A stretch of DNA of 35,598 nucleotides from contig RFQF01000002.1 in NCBI GenBank assembly GCA_009925805.1, positions 1 through 35,598 on the forward strand, read 5' to 3'. Made by a program: the position numbers and the translations under genes. A model generated the notes under the pieces. That model had not been told where the DNA came from. It saw only the letters and a list, made by a program, of their open reading frames with translations, and ran no database searches. Below, in pieces: positions 18,625 through 27,245 of this stretch (its first letter is position 1; each line of letters starts with the position of its first letter). The DNA is from Flavobacteriia bacterium (GTDB lineage Bacteria; Bacteroidota; Bacteroidia; Flavobacteriales_D; Crocinitomicaceae).

Positions 18625-21369
18625 TTAAAATTGATAGGATAAAGATACATTAAATCGTAAACCTTGCCCAAACATCACGGTGGCAGAGGTCGCATTAAAG
18701 TTCGCGTTATTATTGTTGGAATTGTTGGAAGCATCAGCAATGTATACAGCATTCAATAAGTTGATGATACTGGCCGAAAGGTTTAAGGCGTCTTCGTTGA
18801 TTTTAAAACGATACCCTGCATACAAATTCACCAAATAATAAGAGGGCATCACCCAAGACTGTCTTCCACCGTTTGCCCCTTGAAGCGAAAAGGGATTAAA
18901 ATTGGAATAGTAACGGTCAAAATATTGAACTTGCCCTTTAAAATACAAATTTTTAATAGGTTCGTAGCGAATGGTAGCCGAAAGTGCTGTTTGGGCCGCG
19001 TCTCCCACACCCACTCCTTTTGCATTAAAAGTGTATTTCAAGGAATCATATTGAGGAATGACAATGGTTTTGGAAGAATTCCAGAACCAATCGCCCATCG
19101 AGAACATCCATTCGGTAGATACTTTTTTGTGAATTTGCCAGGTAACATCGAGTTCACCGCCACGATGTATAGCGTCCATTCCGTTAATGTTAACATAGAT
19201 ACTCTCGCTCGGATCGTTGGGATCTGGCACCGCTACCCCGTAAGGAAAGGGCTTGTTTTTCCAATTCGTTAAATAGCCATTCAAATTAAATCCTATGAAC
19301 TTATTGGCATAAGTAATTCCGAATTCCGAGGCTAAGATTTTCTCATTGGTCATTACGCCAAAGAACTTATTATAATTATTATCAATCACGTTGGAAAACA
19401 TGGGTGTTCGGTTCAGGTAACCCAAATTCACAAATACACTGGCGCCGTCAAATAAATTATAGCTTGCACCCGTCTTAAGCGTAAATCCAGGAATATATTT
19501 CCAAGCGGTTTTAACAAAATCAACTCCCTCAGAATTGCTGGTATAGGTAGTGCCGTGATACGTAATGGTATCTCCGTAGCCAAAACGAAGCACCGTATCA
19601 CCTAAGGTAAGTTCCTTTTTTTGGAAATAATCGATGCCGCGGTATCCGTTTACAATGCCTGAAACATTCACGAAAGCATTGATTTTTTTACCTTCATACA
19701 CCAATTGACCAAAGGATCCTAACCAACTTACTAAACCGTCACGGTCTGAATTGAACAAGTTTTTAGCAATTTTATCTCCCACGCGCTTCATTGGGCTCGC
19801 TGCATTCTTGTTGGACATATCAATGTAATAATCACCTCCCAATAAATCTTTGATGACTTGGTAGTGCGAACCGCGGTAAAAACGCGCATCAATACCTCCC
19901 GATATTTCCATTCGAGGGTTGATTTTGTAGTTCGCCTGACCTAAGTATCCTACCCAAAAGTGATTGTTTACACTGGCAAGTAAAATTTGAGAACTTTTGA
20001 TTTCAGTGGCGGAATATTGGGGATCAATGTTGGGTGTACCAAATAGGGAATTTACTTTATTTTCATGAATCATTTGATCCCAGTCGATGAGTTTATTGGA
20101 ATCTCGAATTATGGCGGAGGAGTTATACAATGCCGTCCCGCCACCTCGTCCGATAGAAAGGTAGGCCATATTCGAAATGGAGAGTTCTTTCGATACTTTC
20201 CAGAAGTCTTTTAATGTAACCTGAGGCTTACTATAATAGTTTAACCGTTCGGACATTACTTCTTTTTTTCCATCAACCGTTCGGTACCCCCAATGCGGAT
20301 TAAAACGGAGTCCCATGTCCGAGTATAAAGCATTGGTATCGATGGTTACATCGTTTTTTCGTGCTTGATCTTCGCTCCAATATTGAATGGATTGTTGGAA
20401 AGACCTTTGAGCGTGTTGTTGAGGAGCCGCAAATCCGGAGAGGGTGAGGAGGTGATTTTCAAATTGTTTGGAGATTTTTAGGTACCCAAAATACCCTTGG
20501 CTAGGGGTTCCTTCTACCCAACCTTTAGCCTGCTTGTACGAAAAGGCCGCGGTCAAACCCCAACCTCCTTTCAAAATCCCGGTATTGTAGGAAGCCGTGG
20601 TCCGCATCATATTTCCCGAGCTGTATTCTTGTTTCAACGATCCTCCTTTTCGATTGCCGATACCTTGCGTGATGATGTTGATGGTTCCTCCAATGGAAGG
20701 CATGGCGATTTTGGTAGCTCCCAAGCCGCGTTGCACTTGCATCGACGCTGTAATTGCGTCCAAACCAAACCAATTCGACCAATATACCCAACCATTTTCC
20801 ATGTCATTTACCGGAACGCCATCAATCATTACCCCTACATTTCGTTGATCGAATCCCCGCACATTGATACGGGCGTCGCCGTCGCCTCCACCGGATTGGG
20901 TAGCATAGACTCCTGCGGTTCCGTTGAGCAACATGGGAAGGTCACGTGATCCCAGTTCCTCCTGAATTTTTTGCGCACTGATTTTCGTAACGGCCACAGG
21001 CACCGGACCATCTTTTACCACGTTACCAATGACCTTCACCTCGTCGAATTCTAAACTTCCTCCCATGTTAAGGTTGAGAACTAATTCCGGCTTGTTGAGC
21101 TTTACGTCACGCACTACCGTGTCGAAGGAAAGCATGGTAATCGTAAAACGGTATTCCCCATAGGGAAGGTCTTTGAATTGAAAACTTCCGTTCATTTCGG
21201 AGAGTTTACGCTGCACTACATTTCCAGAGGTCTTGGATTTTACTTCAATTTTTGCACCCCCCACTTTTTGGCCTGAGGATCCTTCGGAAACTACTCCAGA
21301 AACCTGCCCTTGTTGTGCAAAAGCATAGGAACAAAAAACAAGAAGTGAAAAGAAAAATATTCCGCGCAT
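18625..21369 (-). CDS. TonB-dependent outer-membrane receptor with carboxypeptidase-regulatory-like domain
   Basis: The 914-residue protein has a signal peptide (MRGIFFFSLLVFCSYAFAQ), a carboxypeptidase-D regulatory-like domain (about 20-100), and a plug domain (about 115-235; ARINVRGFDQRNVGVMIDGVPVND is the conserved plug core, cited here as family evidence). A 22-strand barrel follows, ending in the aromatic C-terminus SYQF. It should import a substrate across the outer membrane with TonB energy. No SusD partner is adjacent, which argues against a glycan system. The next gene, a secreted endonuclease, starts 2 nt downstream, so nucleic-acid fragments, nucleosides or a required metal are the likely cargo. 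A frame extends up to 21471, but it would overlap the preceding gene and the terminator and would bury the signal peptide, so ATG 21369 is preferred. Confidence 0.93.
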   Translation of the reverse strand: MRGIFFFSLLVFCSYAFAQQGQVSGVVSEGSSGQKVGGAKIEVKSKTSGNVVQRKLSEMNGSFQFKDLPYGEYRFTITMLSFDTVVRDVKLNKPELVLNLNMGGSLEFDEVKVIGNVVKDGPVPVAVTKISAQKIQEELGSRDLPMLLNGTAGVYATQSGGGDGDARINVRGFDQRNVGVMIDGVPVNDMENGWVYWSNWFGLDAITASMQVQRGLGATKIAMPSIGGTINIITQGIGNRKGGSLKQEYSSGNMMRTTASYNTGILKGGWGLTAAFSYKQAKGWVEGTPSQGYFGYLKISKQFENHLLTLSGFAAPQQHAQRSFQQSIQYWSEDQARKNDVTIDTNALYSDMGLRFNPHWGYRTVDGKKEVMSERLNYYSKPQVTLKDFWKVSKELSISNMAYLSIGRGGGTALYNSSAIIRDSNKLIDWDQMIHENKVNSLFGTPNIDPQYSATEIKSSQILLASVNNHFWVGYLGQANYKINPRMEISGGIDARFYRGSHYQVIKDLLGGDYYIDMSNKNAASPMKRVGDKIAKNLFNSDRDGLVSWLGSFGQLVYEGKKINAFVNVSGIVNGYRGIDYFQKKELTLGDTVLRFGYGDTITYHGTTYTSNSEGVDFVKTAWKYIPGFTLKTGASYNLFDGASVFVNLGYLNRTPMFSNVIDNNYNKFFGVMTNEKILASEFGITYANKFIGFNLNGYLTNWKNKPFPYGVAVPDPNDPSESIYVNINGMDAIHRGGELDVTWQIHKKVSTEWMFSMGDWFWNSSKTIVIPQYDSLKYTFNAKGVGVGDAAQTALSATIRYEPIKNLYFKGQVQYFDRYYSNFNPFSLQGANGGRQSWVMPSYYLVNLYAGYRFKINEDALNLSASIINLLNAVYIADASNNSNNNNANFNATSATVMFGQGLRFNVSLSYQF

Positions 21370-21372
21370 AGC

Positions 21373-21396
21373 AAAAAAAATCCCGCTAGGCGGGAT
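21373..21396 (-). terminator. intrinsic terminator or attenuator just before the TonB receptor start
   Basis: On the minus strand a perfect 7-bp stem ATCCCGC/GCGGGAT (21380-21386 with 21390-21396) encloses a 3-nt loop and is followed directly by eight T. This is a textbook intrinsic terminator 7 nt after the lamin-tail stop. The receptor ATG begins only 3 nt after the T-run, leaving no separate room for a ribosome-binding region. Confidence 0.85.
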
Positions 21397-21403
21397 ATTA
21401 ATA

Positions 21404-22462
21404 TTACTTAATGATGATTTTTCGTGTTTCGGTTTTACCGTCTTTGGTCGTAACACGAACGAAATAAACACCGCGTGGTTCTTCTATTTGGAAAGTCACT
21501 AAGGAAGTGCTATTTACTTCTTTGGTAAACAACTCCTGACCGAACGCATTGATTACTTGGAAATGCTTAATGCTCGCGGTATTGTTAATGTAAAACGTTC
21601 CATTGGAAGGGTTTGGATAAATGGAGTAAGCAGCTTCTTCCACTTCGTTTACTGAAGCAGGACCGCATTGGCAAGAATGAAATCCTAACGAATTCCAATT
21701 TCCATCCAAAATCGGATTACCGCTTTGTCCTAATACTGGGTTTCCGTTTTGGTCAAGTCGAACGATAACCGCAGGAATCGTGTCCCACTCTAATAAAGGG
21801 TTGAAAAACGCAACTTGGGTACTTACCCCGTTTTGAATGCTTGCCTTTCGAATCATGGAGTGGTCTTTTGTTACAAGAACCCCTTGACCGTTATTGTAAG
21901 GAAAAGTGGTGGACCATGCCCCGTCGTTTCCAGCAGATGATCCGGTGGAGTTGGCTGGGTTTTCCCCAATTTTACCGAAAATATCCAGGATAACCAATCC
22001 GGGTACGTTGGCTGGGTTTATTACGGTAGCTGCATTGGCGGGAAGCGTACCTTTGGCTAATACAACCGCATCGTTACCATTCCAATACCAAGCATTCGAA
22101 ACGTTGTAGTTTGAACAGTAAAATCCGTCCGCCTTGGCTTGAAGCGAATCCCAAACGGGCGCATTTTGACCGGTTCCTAAGCTATCGCGTTGGTCGATTA
22201 CACCTACGTAAACATCGTGCGCTGCGATGATGCCGCTTAACTGAACTGCGTTGGCAACCGTAGCTGAACTTGCTCCGTTCGAGTAGCGCACCACAAAATA
22301 ACCGCTTAAGTTGATGGATTGATTGGTAGGATTGTAAATTTCTAGGGCCTTGTTATTCGACCAGCCTTCTACATATTCCGAAATAAAAAGATCGGAGCAA
22401 TTGCCTTGAGCCATTAGAAAACCACCATAAACCAGTGCTAAAAGGGTAAAGAATTTTTTCAT
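21404..22462 (-). CDS. secreted lamin-tail-domain protein with T9SS sorting domain
   Basis: The 352-residue protein has a signal peptide (MKKFFTLLALVYGGFLMAQ) and a lamin-tail (LTD) domain of about 150 residues starting at DLFISEYVEGWSNNKALEI, with the typical NLSGYFV strand. After a linker with CQCG, a T9SS sorting domain begins at YSIYPNPSNGTFY and ends GKTETRKIIIK. LTDs are found in many secreted bacterial nucleases (ExeM/NucH type) next to the catalytic domain, and here the domain stands without any nuclease. It may hold nucleic acid or the partner nuclease at the surface. The gene heads the minus-strand cluster, and a terminator separates it from the receptor gene. Two weak promoter-like elements lie upstream, the better being TATTTTTA at 22477-22484. 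Confidence 0.9.
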   Translation of the reverse strand: MKKFFTLLALVYGGFLMAQGNCSDLFISEYVEGWSNNKALEIYNPTNQSINLSGYFVVRYSNGASSATVANAVQLSGIIAAHDVYVGVIDQRDSLGTGQNAPVWDSLQAKADGFYCSNYNVSNAWYWNGNDAVVLAKGTLPANAATVINPANVPGLVILDIFGKIGENPANSTGSSAGNDGAWSTTFPYNNGQGVLVTKDHSMIRKASIQNGVSTQVAFFNPLLEWDTIPAVIVRLDQNGNPVLGQSGNPILDGNWNSLGFHSCQCGPASVNEVEEAAYSIYPNPSNGTFYINNTASIKHFQVINAFGQELFTKEVNSTSLVTFQIEEPRGVYFVRVTTKDGKTETRKIIIK

Positions 22463-22558
22463 GTGTAATTTTTTTGTAAAAATAAAAGGAATATGCGAAT
22501 TGCCCTACCTGAAACTACATTAACATTCTGTTAATTTCAACCCCTTTGGATTTTATTC

Positions 22559-22566
22559 TAAATTAG
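22559..22566 (+). promoter_or_regulatory. possible -7 element of the dipeptidyl peptidase gene
   Basis: TAAATTAG resembles TAnnTTTG with one mismatch and lies 5 nt before the ATG at 22572 and 14 nt before a second in-frame ATG at 22581. If it is the promoter, the second ATG is the more plausible start. The same octamer occurs before the citrate synthase gene (24822-24829). Confidence 0.3.
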
Positions 22567-22571
22567 CGGAA

Positions 22572-24746
22572 ATGATTGTTATGAATAAAAGTGCTTGTTT
22601 ACTCTTTATCTTCGGCGCGTTTTACAGTTATTCTCAGGAGATTACCGTTGAAAAAATTTGGAAAACCTATGAATATCGCACCCAAGGGGTAGAAGGTTTT
22701 AACACCCTGAAGGACGGGGATCGCTATACCCAAATCAACGACCGTGGGGATTTGATCCTTTCGTATATTTCGAAGCCCGATGAAAAACCAAGCGTTTTAA
22801 TCAGCGCAGCTTCCTTGAAATATAAGGAAAACACTGTGGCTATGGAAGATTATGCCTTCAACGATTCAGAGCGAAAAGTCCTGATAATGACCGATATCGC
22901 ACCCATTTATCGGAGAAGTTATACGGCTGTATATTATTTATACGACTTAGATCTAAAAAAACTGGAACCCCTTTCCGAAGAATTCAGCCCACAAACCTTG
23001 GCGGAATATTCGCCGGATGGAACCCAGGTTTCGTTTATTCATGAGAACAATTTATACATCAAAAACCTAACAACAGGAAAAATTACGAGAGTTACCGAGG
23101 ATGGAAAACGAAATAAGGTCATCAACGGTACCACCGATTGGGTCTATGAAGAGGAGTTTTCGATAACCAAAGCCTACGCTTGGTCGCCGGATTCCAAGTA
23201 CCTTTCTTTTCTTCGATTTAACGAGAAAAAAGTACCCGAATATGGCTTGGATTTTTACGGGGACTTGTATCCGGAGCGCTATGAATACAAATATCCCAAG
23301 GCAGGAGAAGATAATTCCAAGGTAACCGCTCACTGGGTCGATGTGCTAAAACCGAACAAAATCAACGATTTTAGCCTTGGTCGCTACGAGTACATTCCTC
23401 GAATCCAATGGGCAAGCCGTCAAAATCAGCTCATACTTCAAACCATGAATCGCCACCAAGATTCCTTGCAATACCTATTAGTCGACTTTACGCAAGGCAA
23501 AGGGCCGAAAACGCAAGTCCTGCACATTGACCATAGCGCTTCTTACGTGGATGTGAACGAGGCCTTGCATTTTACCATCGATGGCAAAGGGTTCTATTTT
23601 ACCTCGGAAACCTCGGGGTTCAATCAATTGTACCAGTGCAGTTTTGAGGGTAAAATACAGCCACTAACCGAAGGCACGGAGGACATTGTAGAGGTGTATG
23701 GTCCAAGCTTGGACGGTTCTTCCTTTTATTACACCCGATCGAGTCAAGGAGGAATTTCCAAAGTGTTATGTAGGCTTTTGTTGAGCGATCGAAGCGTGCA
23801 ACTATTGTCCCCGGAAAAAGGATGGACCGATGCTTCATTTACCCAAGGAATGCGTTATTATGTGGGCACGTACTCCAACGCGAATACCCCTCCCGTGCAT
23901 GGCTTGTACGATGGAAAAGGGGAATTGATTAAAGTTCTCGAGGATAACAGCGCATTAAAATCCAAGCTCGAGAAACTTTCGTTGAGCCAAAAAACGTTCC
24001 AACGAATAAAAATCAACGGGGTTGAACTTAACGCCTCCGTAATACTCCCGCACCATTTCAATACAACCGCGAAATACCCTGTATACATGAATGTGTATGG
24101 AGGACCGGGGCATAATGAAGTAACAAACGCTTGGGATGGCAACGATTACATGTTTCATCAACTCCTTGCCTCAAAAGGATATGTGGTGGTGAGTGTTGAT
24201 CCAAGGGGAACACAATACCGCGGTGCTCAATTTAAGAAGGCTACCTATTTACAATTGGGCAAACTGGAAGTCGAGGATTTCATGGAATCGGCCAAATATT
24301 TCCAAAGCCTTCCCTATGTGGATGCCAAGAGAGTTGGCATTATGGGGTGGAGCTACGGCGGATTTATGAGTTCCTTGGCCATGACGAAGGGCGCTGACGT
24401 ATTCAAAATGGGTATCGCTGTGGCACCGGTAACCAACTGGCGCTATTACGACAACATTTACACCGAACGGTTTATGCGTACCCCCCAAGAAAACGCCAAA
24501 GGCTACGACGATAATTCGCCCATCAACCATGTGGATAAATTGAAAGGTAAGTTTCTTTTAATACATGGTATGGCGGATGATAATGTTCATTTTCAAAACA
24601 GTGCGGATATGGTGACGGCTTTGGTGCAGGCGAACAAGCAATTTGACTTTTTCGCTTATCCGAATAAAAATCATGGAATCTATGGCGGAAATACCCGAAA
24701 TCACTTATTTTCAATGCTCTACGATTATATTTTAAAGAATTTGTAG
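22572..24746 (+). CDS. dipeptidyl peptidase IV (S9B serine peptidase)
   Basis: The protein is 724 residues from the ATG at 22572, or 721 from the in-frame ATG at 22581, which gives a cleaner signal peptide (MNKSACLLFIFGAFYSYSQ). The N-terminal eight-bladed beta-propeller (about 40-460) holds the Glu-Glu motif WVYEEEF (193-195) that binds the free amino end of peptides. The alpha/beta-hydrolase domain has Ser594 (GWSYGG), Asp669 (GMADDNVH) and His701 (NKNHGI), plus Asn671 matching the substrate-binding Asn of human DPP4. The enzyme removes X-Pro and X-Ala dipeptides in the periplasm for protein nutrition. The length is normal for bacterial DPP4. It stands alone, divergent from the lamin-tail gene. 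Confidence 0.96.
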   Translation: MIVMNKSACLLFIFGAFYSYSQEITVEKIWKTYEYRTQGVEGFNTLKDGDRYTQINDRGDLILSYISKPDEKPSVLISAASLKYKENTVAMEDYAFNDSERKVLIMTDIAPIYRRSYTAVYYLYDLDLKKLEPLSEEFSPQTLAEYSPDGTQVSFIHENNLYIKNLTTGKITRVTEDGKRNKVINGTTDWVYEEEFSITKAYAWSPDSKYLSFLRFNEKKVPEYGLDFYGDLYPERYEYKYPKAGEDNSKVTAHWVDVLKPNKINDFSLGRYEYIPRIQWASRQNQLILQTMNRHQDSLQYLLVDFTQGKGPKTQVLHIDHSASYVDVNEALHFTIDGKGFYFTSETSGFNQLYQCSFEGKIQPLTEGTEDIVEVYGPSLDGSSFYYTRSSQGGISKVLCRLLLSDRSVQLLSPEKGWTDASFTQGMRYYVGTYSNANTPPVHGLYDGKGELIKVLEDNSALKSKLEKLSLSQKTFQRIKINGVELNASVILPHHFNTTAKYPVYMNVYGGPGHNEVTNAWDGNDYMFHQLLASKGYVVVSVDPRGTQYRGAQFKKATYLQLGKLEVEDFMESAKYFQSLPYVDAKRVGIMGWSYGGFMSSLAMTKGADVFKMGIAVAPVTNWRYYDNIYTERFMRTPQENAKGYDDNSPINHVDKLKGKFLLIHGMADDNVHFQNSADMVTALVQANKQFDFFAYPNKNHGIYGGNTRNHLFSMLYDYILKNL

Positions 24747-24821
24747 TAGATGCGTAAAATGCATTGAAAAAAAAAACAAGCGTTTTGCGGGAAAATGTAG
24801 GTGCGACTAGAATTTCTTCAC

Positions 24822-24829
24822 TAAATTAG
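24822..24829 (+). promoter_or_regulatory. possible -7 element of the citrate synthase gene
   Basis: TAAATTAG lies 31 nt before the ATG at 24861, one mismatch from TAnnTTTG. No -33 TTG is found 17-23 nt upstream. It shares the longer string CTAAATTAG with the site before the dipeptidyl peptidase gene. Confidence 0.3.
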
Positions 24830-24860
24830 GCGTACAAAATTTTGAACTAGAAAAATCACC

Positions 24861-26044
24861 ATGAGCGAAACGGCAAAAATTGAATTGGACGGGAAAGTTT
24901 ACGAGCTTCCTGTCATTACGGGGACGGAAAACGAAAAAGCGATTGATATATCGAAATTACGCGATTTATCGGGTTACGTAACCTTGGATACAGGGTACAA
25001 GAATACGGGAGCGACGAAAAGCGCGATTACCTTTTTAGACGGGGAAGAGGGGGTTTTGCAATACCGAGGTTATCCTATAGAACAATTGGCCGAGAAAGCG
25101 AGTTTTTTAGAAGTATCCTATTTGCTTATTTATGGTGCATTACCAACCCAAAGCGAATTGACTCAATTTGAAAATAGCATTAAGAAACATACCTTGGTGC
25201 ACGAGGATATGAAACGGTTTTTTGAGGCCTATCCCGCAAAAGCACACCCTATGGGTGTTCTTTCCTCTATGATTTCTTCGTTGTCGACATTTTACCCTGA
25301 ATCGCTGGATCCCAACAGAAGTGCGGACATGAAGAATTTAACCGTACATCGTCTGATTGCAAAATTACCTACCTTGGCGGCTTGGTCTTACAAGAATTCT
25401 ACAAGCCATCCCTTCATGTACCCGCGCAATGATTTCGATTATGTGAAGAATTTCCTTTACATGATGTTTGCGATGCCTACCGAAGACTTCAGCGTTGACC
25501 CGGTCGTAGTTTCGGCACTCAACACCTTGTTAATCCTTCACGCGGACCACGAACAAAATTGTTCTACCTCTACCGTGCGCATTGTGGGTTCCTCTCTGCC
25601 GATGGAGGAAACGTGGATAAATGGGTAGCCAAGGCGAAAGACAAAGAGGATTCATTCCGACTCATGGGCTTTGGTCATAGGGTTTATAAAAACTTCGATC
25701 CACGTGCCACCATCATTAAAAAAGCCTGCGATGAGGTGTTGGCGAAATTGGGCGTTAACGACCCCTTGTTGGATATTGCCAAGAAATTGGAGCAAGTGGC
25801 ATTGGAAGACGAGTACTTCAAGGCAAGAAATTTATATCCAAATGTAGATTTCTATTCTGGAATTATTTACAAAGCACTTGGAATACCCACCGATATGTTT
25901 ACGGTGATGTTTGCCTTAGGTCGCCTTCCCGGATGGATCGCTCAATGGAAAGAAATGACCGAAAACAAAGAGCCGATTGGACGTCCTCGTCAGATTTACA
26001 TTGGTGCCACGAAACGTGATTACGTTCCCATTCAGGAGCGCTAG
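24861..26044 (+). pseudogene. gltA: citrate synthase gene missing the active-site segment, frameshifted
   Basis: The first frame (24861-25628) gives residues 1-246 of a type II citrate synthase, including the HADHEQNCSTSTVRIVGSS block, then runs into nine unrelated residues and a stop. The other frame resumes at 25598 with ADGGNVDKWVAKAKDKEDSFRLMGFGHRVYKNFDPRA and continues to the normal end (148 residues). Citrate synthases of this family have about 34 residues between GSSL and ADGG, including the LWGPLHGGAN loop with a catalytic His. Here these residues are absent. The two pieces sum to 394, and adding 34 gives 428, the usual Bacteroidota length. The frame change requires a loss of 3N+1 bases, and 103 fits. 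As written the gene cannot make an active enzyme for the first step of the citric acid cycle. Decay is unexpected for a core enzyme, so an assembly error or a second copy should be considered. Confidence 0.93.
25597..25598 (+). other. deletion junction in the citrate synthase gene
   Basis: The sequence up to 25597 (tcctctct) is in the first frame and encodes GSSL without its third Leu base. From 25598 (gccgatgg) it is in the second frame and encodes ADGG. A deletion from the third base of that Leu codon through the codon before Ala explains both the missing residues and the shift, and is predicted to be 103 bases. Confidence 0.8.
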
Positions 26045-27204
26045 GATTGTAGGATTGAATCGTAGGTATCGTAACGGCGAAAACTGCATTTCAAGTCCCC
26101 ATTAAACACGTCGTATTTTTTACTGGGTTTCAAACCGATTTGGTTCCAACCTTCTTGATTGCTGCTGATAATCCAGGAAGGAATGCCTTGCATGGTGTGT
26201 TTCAACCATGTGCCTAATTGCTGGTATAAATCGGCATCTTGAAGTTCAAGGCGTTCATCGTAGGGAGGATTGGTGAGGATGAATTGTATGCCTTCTTGGG
26301 TATGAATTTCCTTAAAGTCCATGGATTTAATGGTAATAAAACGCCCAAAGGAAAATCCACGGAGGTTTCTGCGTGCCTTGGTGACCATTTCGTCCGAAAT
26401 ATCCGATCCACTGATCGTGCATGGAAGTGATCTGACAATTCTTGGAGCGCTGTTGTAGATTTCATCCCAAAGCTGTAAGTCAAAATGCACTAAATTTTTG
26501 AAGGCATAATGGGTTCGCTCGATGTTGGATGGAATGCCCGATGCAAGTAAAGCAGCCTCAATGAGAAGTGTTCCTGATCCGCAAAAAGGATCGTAGAAGG
26601 CTTGTTTTCGGTCCCAACCGGACAACCGAATTAAGCACGCAGCTACCACCTCGTTTATAGGAGCGATGCCTGTTGCTGTTCGATATCCGCGTTGAAATAA
26701 GGGCAAACCACTGGTGTTGATGGATAATATACCTTCCTGGTCCGATAAATACAAATCAACCACTATTTTAGGGTGCTTGGTATCGATGGAAGGACGTTCT
26801 TTGTTCGCTTCGCGAAAATGGTCTACAATTCCATCTTTCACCAACAGGAAAGGGTAGTGGGTGTTTCGGACTTTTTTCGTTTGAATCGCCCCTTTTACGA
26901 CAAACGTTTTGGTTTCATGGAACCAATTGGACCATTTAATCGTGGAGGCCGCATCGTAAATATCTTGCTCGTTTCGAAAAGGAAAACGCGTGATTTCTAC
27001 CAATATGCTAATGGCACAGCGGCTGTAAAGGTTTAAAAAATAGAGGTCTTTCCATGATCCTTTGATCGAAACGGCACGGTTTCCAAGGACCGAGTCCGGG
27101 TAGCCTAATTCCTTCAATTCTTCTTGAAGTACCTTTTCGAACCCGAAAAAGCATTTTAAAGTAATGGATAATATTTGCGTACTTTCGGAAGGATTTGGGT
27201 TCAT
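26041..27204 (-). CDS. THUMP-domain class I RNA methyltransferase (RlmL-like, 23S rRNA m2G)
   Basis: The 387-residue protein has an N-terminal THUMP RNA-binding domain (about 15-155) and a Rossmann methyltransferase domain. The SAM-binding motif DPFCGSGTLLIEAAL lies near 205, followed by SGSDISDEMV and the catalytic NPPYDERL near 310. The NPP(Y/F) motif is typical of amino-methylation of guanine or adenine, and this family corresponds to the N-terminal half of E. coli RlmKL, which makes m2G2445 in 23S rRNA. The ATG at 27204 is preferred. The longer frame begins at a TTG (27234) that adds ten residues before the THUMP domain. The gene converges with citrate synthase, and both stops share the bases CTAG (26041-26044). 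Its start region faces the divergent patatin gene. Confidence 0.9.
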   Translation of the reverse strand: MNPNPSESTQILSITLKCFFGFEKVLQEELKELGYPDSVLGNRAVSIKGSWKDLYFLNLYSRCAISILVEITRFPFRNEQDIYDAASTIKWSNWFHETKTFVVKGAIQTKKVRNTHYPFLLVKDGIVDHFREANKERPSIDTKHPKIVVDLYLSDQEGILSINTSGLPLFQRGYRTATGIAPINEVVAACLIRLSGWDRKQAFYDPFCGSGTLLIEAALLASGIPSNIERTHYAFKNLVHFDLQLWDEIYNSAPRIVRSLPCTISGSDISDEMVTKARRNLRGFSFGRFITIKSMDFKEIHTQEGIQFILTNPPYDERLELQDADLYQQLGTWLKHTMQGIPSWIISSNQEGWNQIGLKPSKKYDVFNGDLKCSFRRYDTYDSILQS

Positions 27205-27221
27205 CGACACAGGATTGCTTG

Positions 27222-27229
27222 TATTTTTG
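27222..27229 (+). promoter_or_regulatory. -7 element of the patatin gene
   Basis: TATTTTTG matches TAnnTTTG exactly and lies 16 nt before a TTG codon at 27246 that opens a clean signal peptide. A TTC stands 19 nt upstream (27200-27202). The position rules out the upstream TTG at 27195 as the start. Confidence 0.45.
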
Positions 27230-27245
27230 TGCAAAAGAACAAACT

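Noticed and set aside
20497..20949. 150-residue plus-strand frame inside the TonB receptor gene
   Set aside because: It lies opposite the highly conserved plug domain and has no recognisable features.
24747..24790. A-rich tract after the dipeptidyl peptidase gene as a terminator
   Set aside because: The homopolymer is A on the coding strand, and the preceding ATGC/GCAT inverted repeat is only 4 bp, so it is not a plus-strand terminator.
25559..25640. programmed ribosomal frameshift in citrate synthase
   Set aside because: No slippery sequence or stem-loop is visible, and a frameshift would not restore the 34 missing active-site residues.
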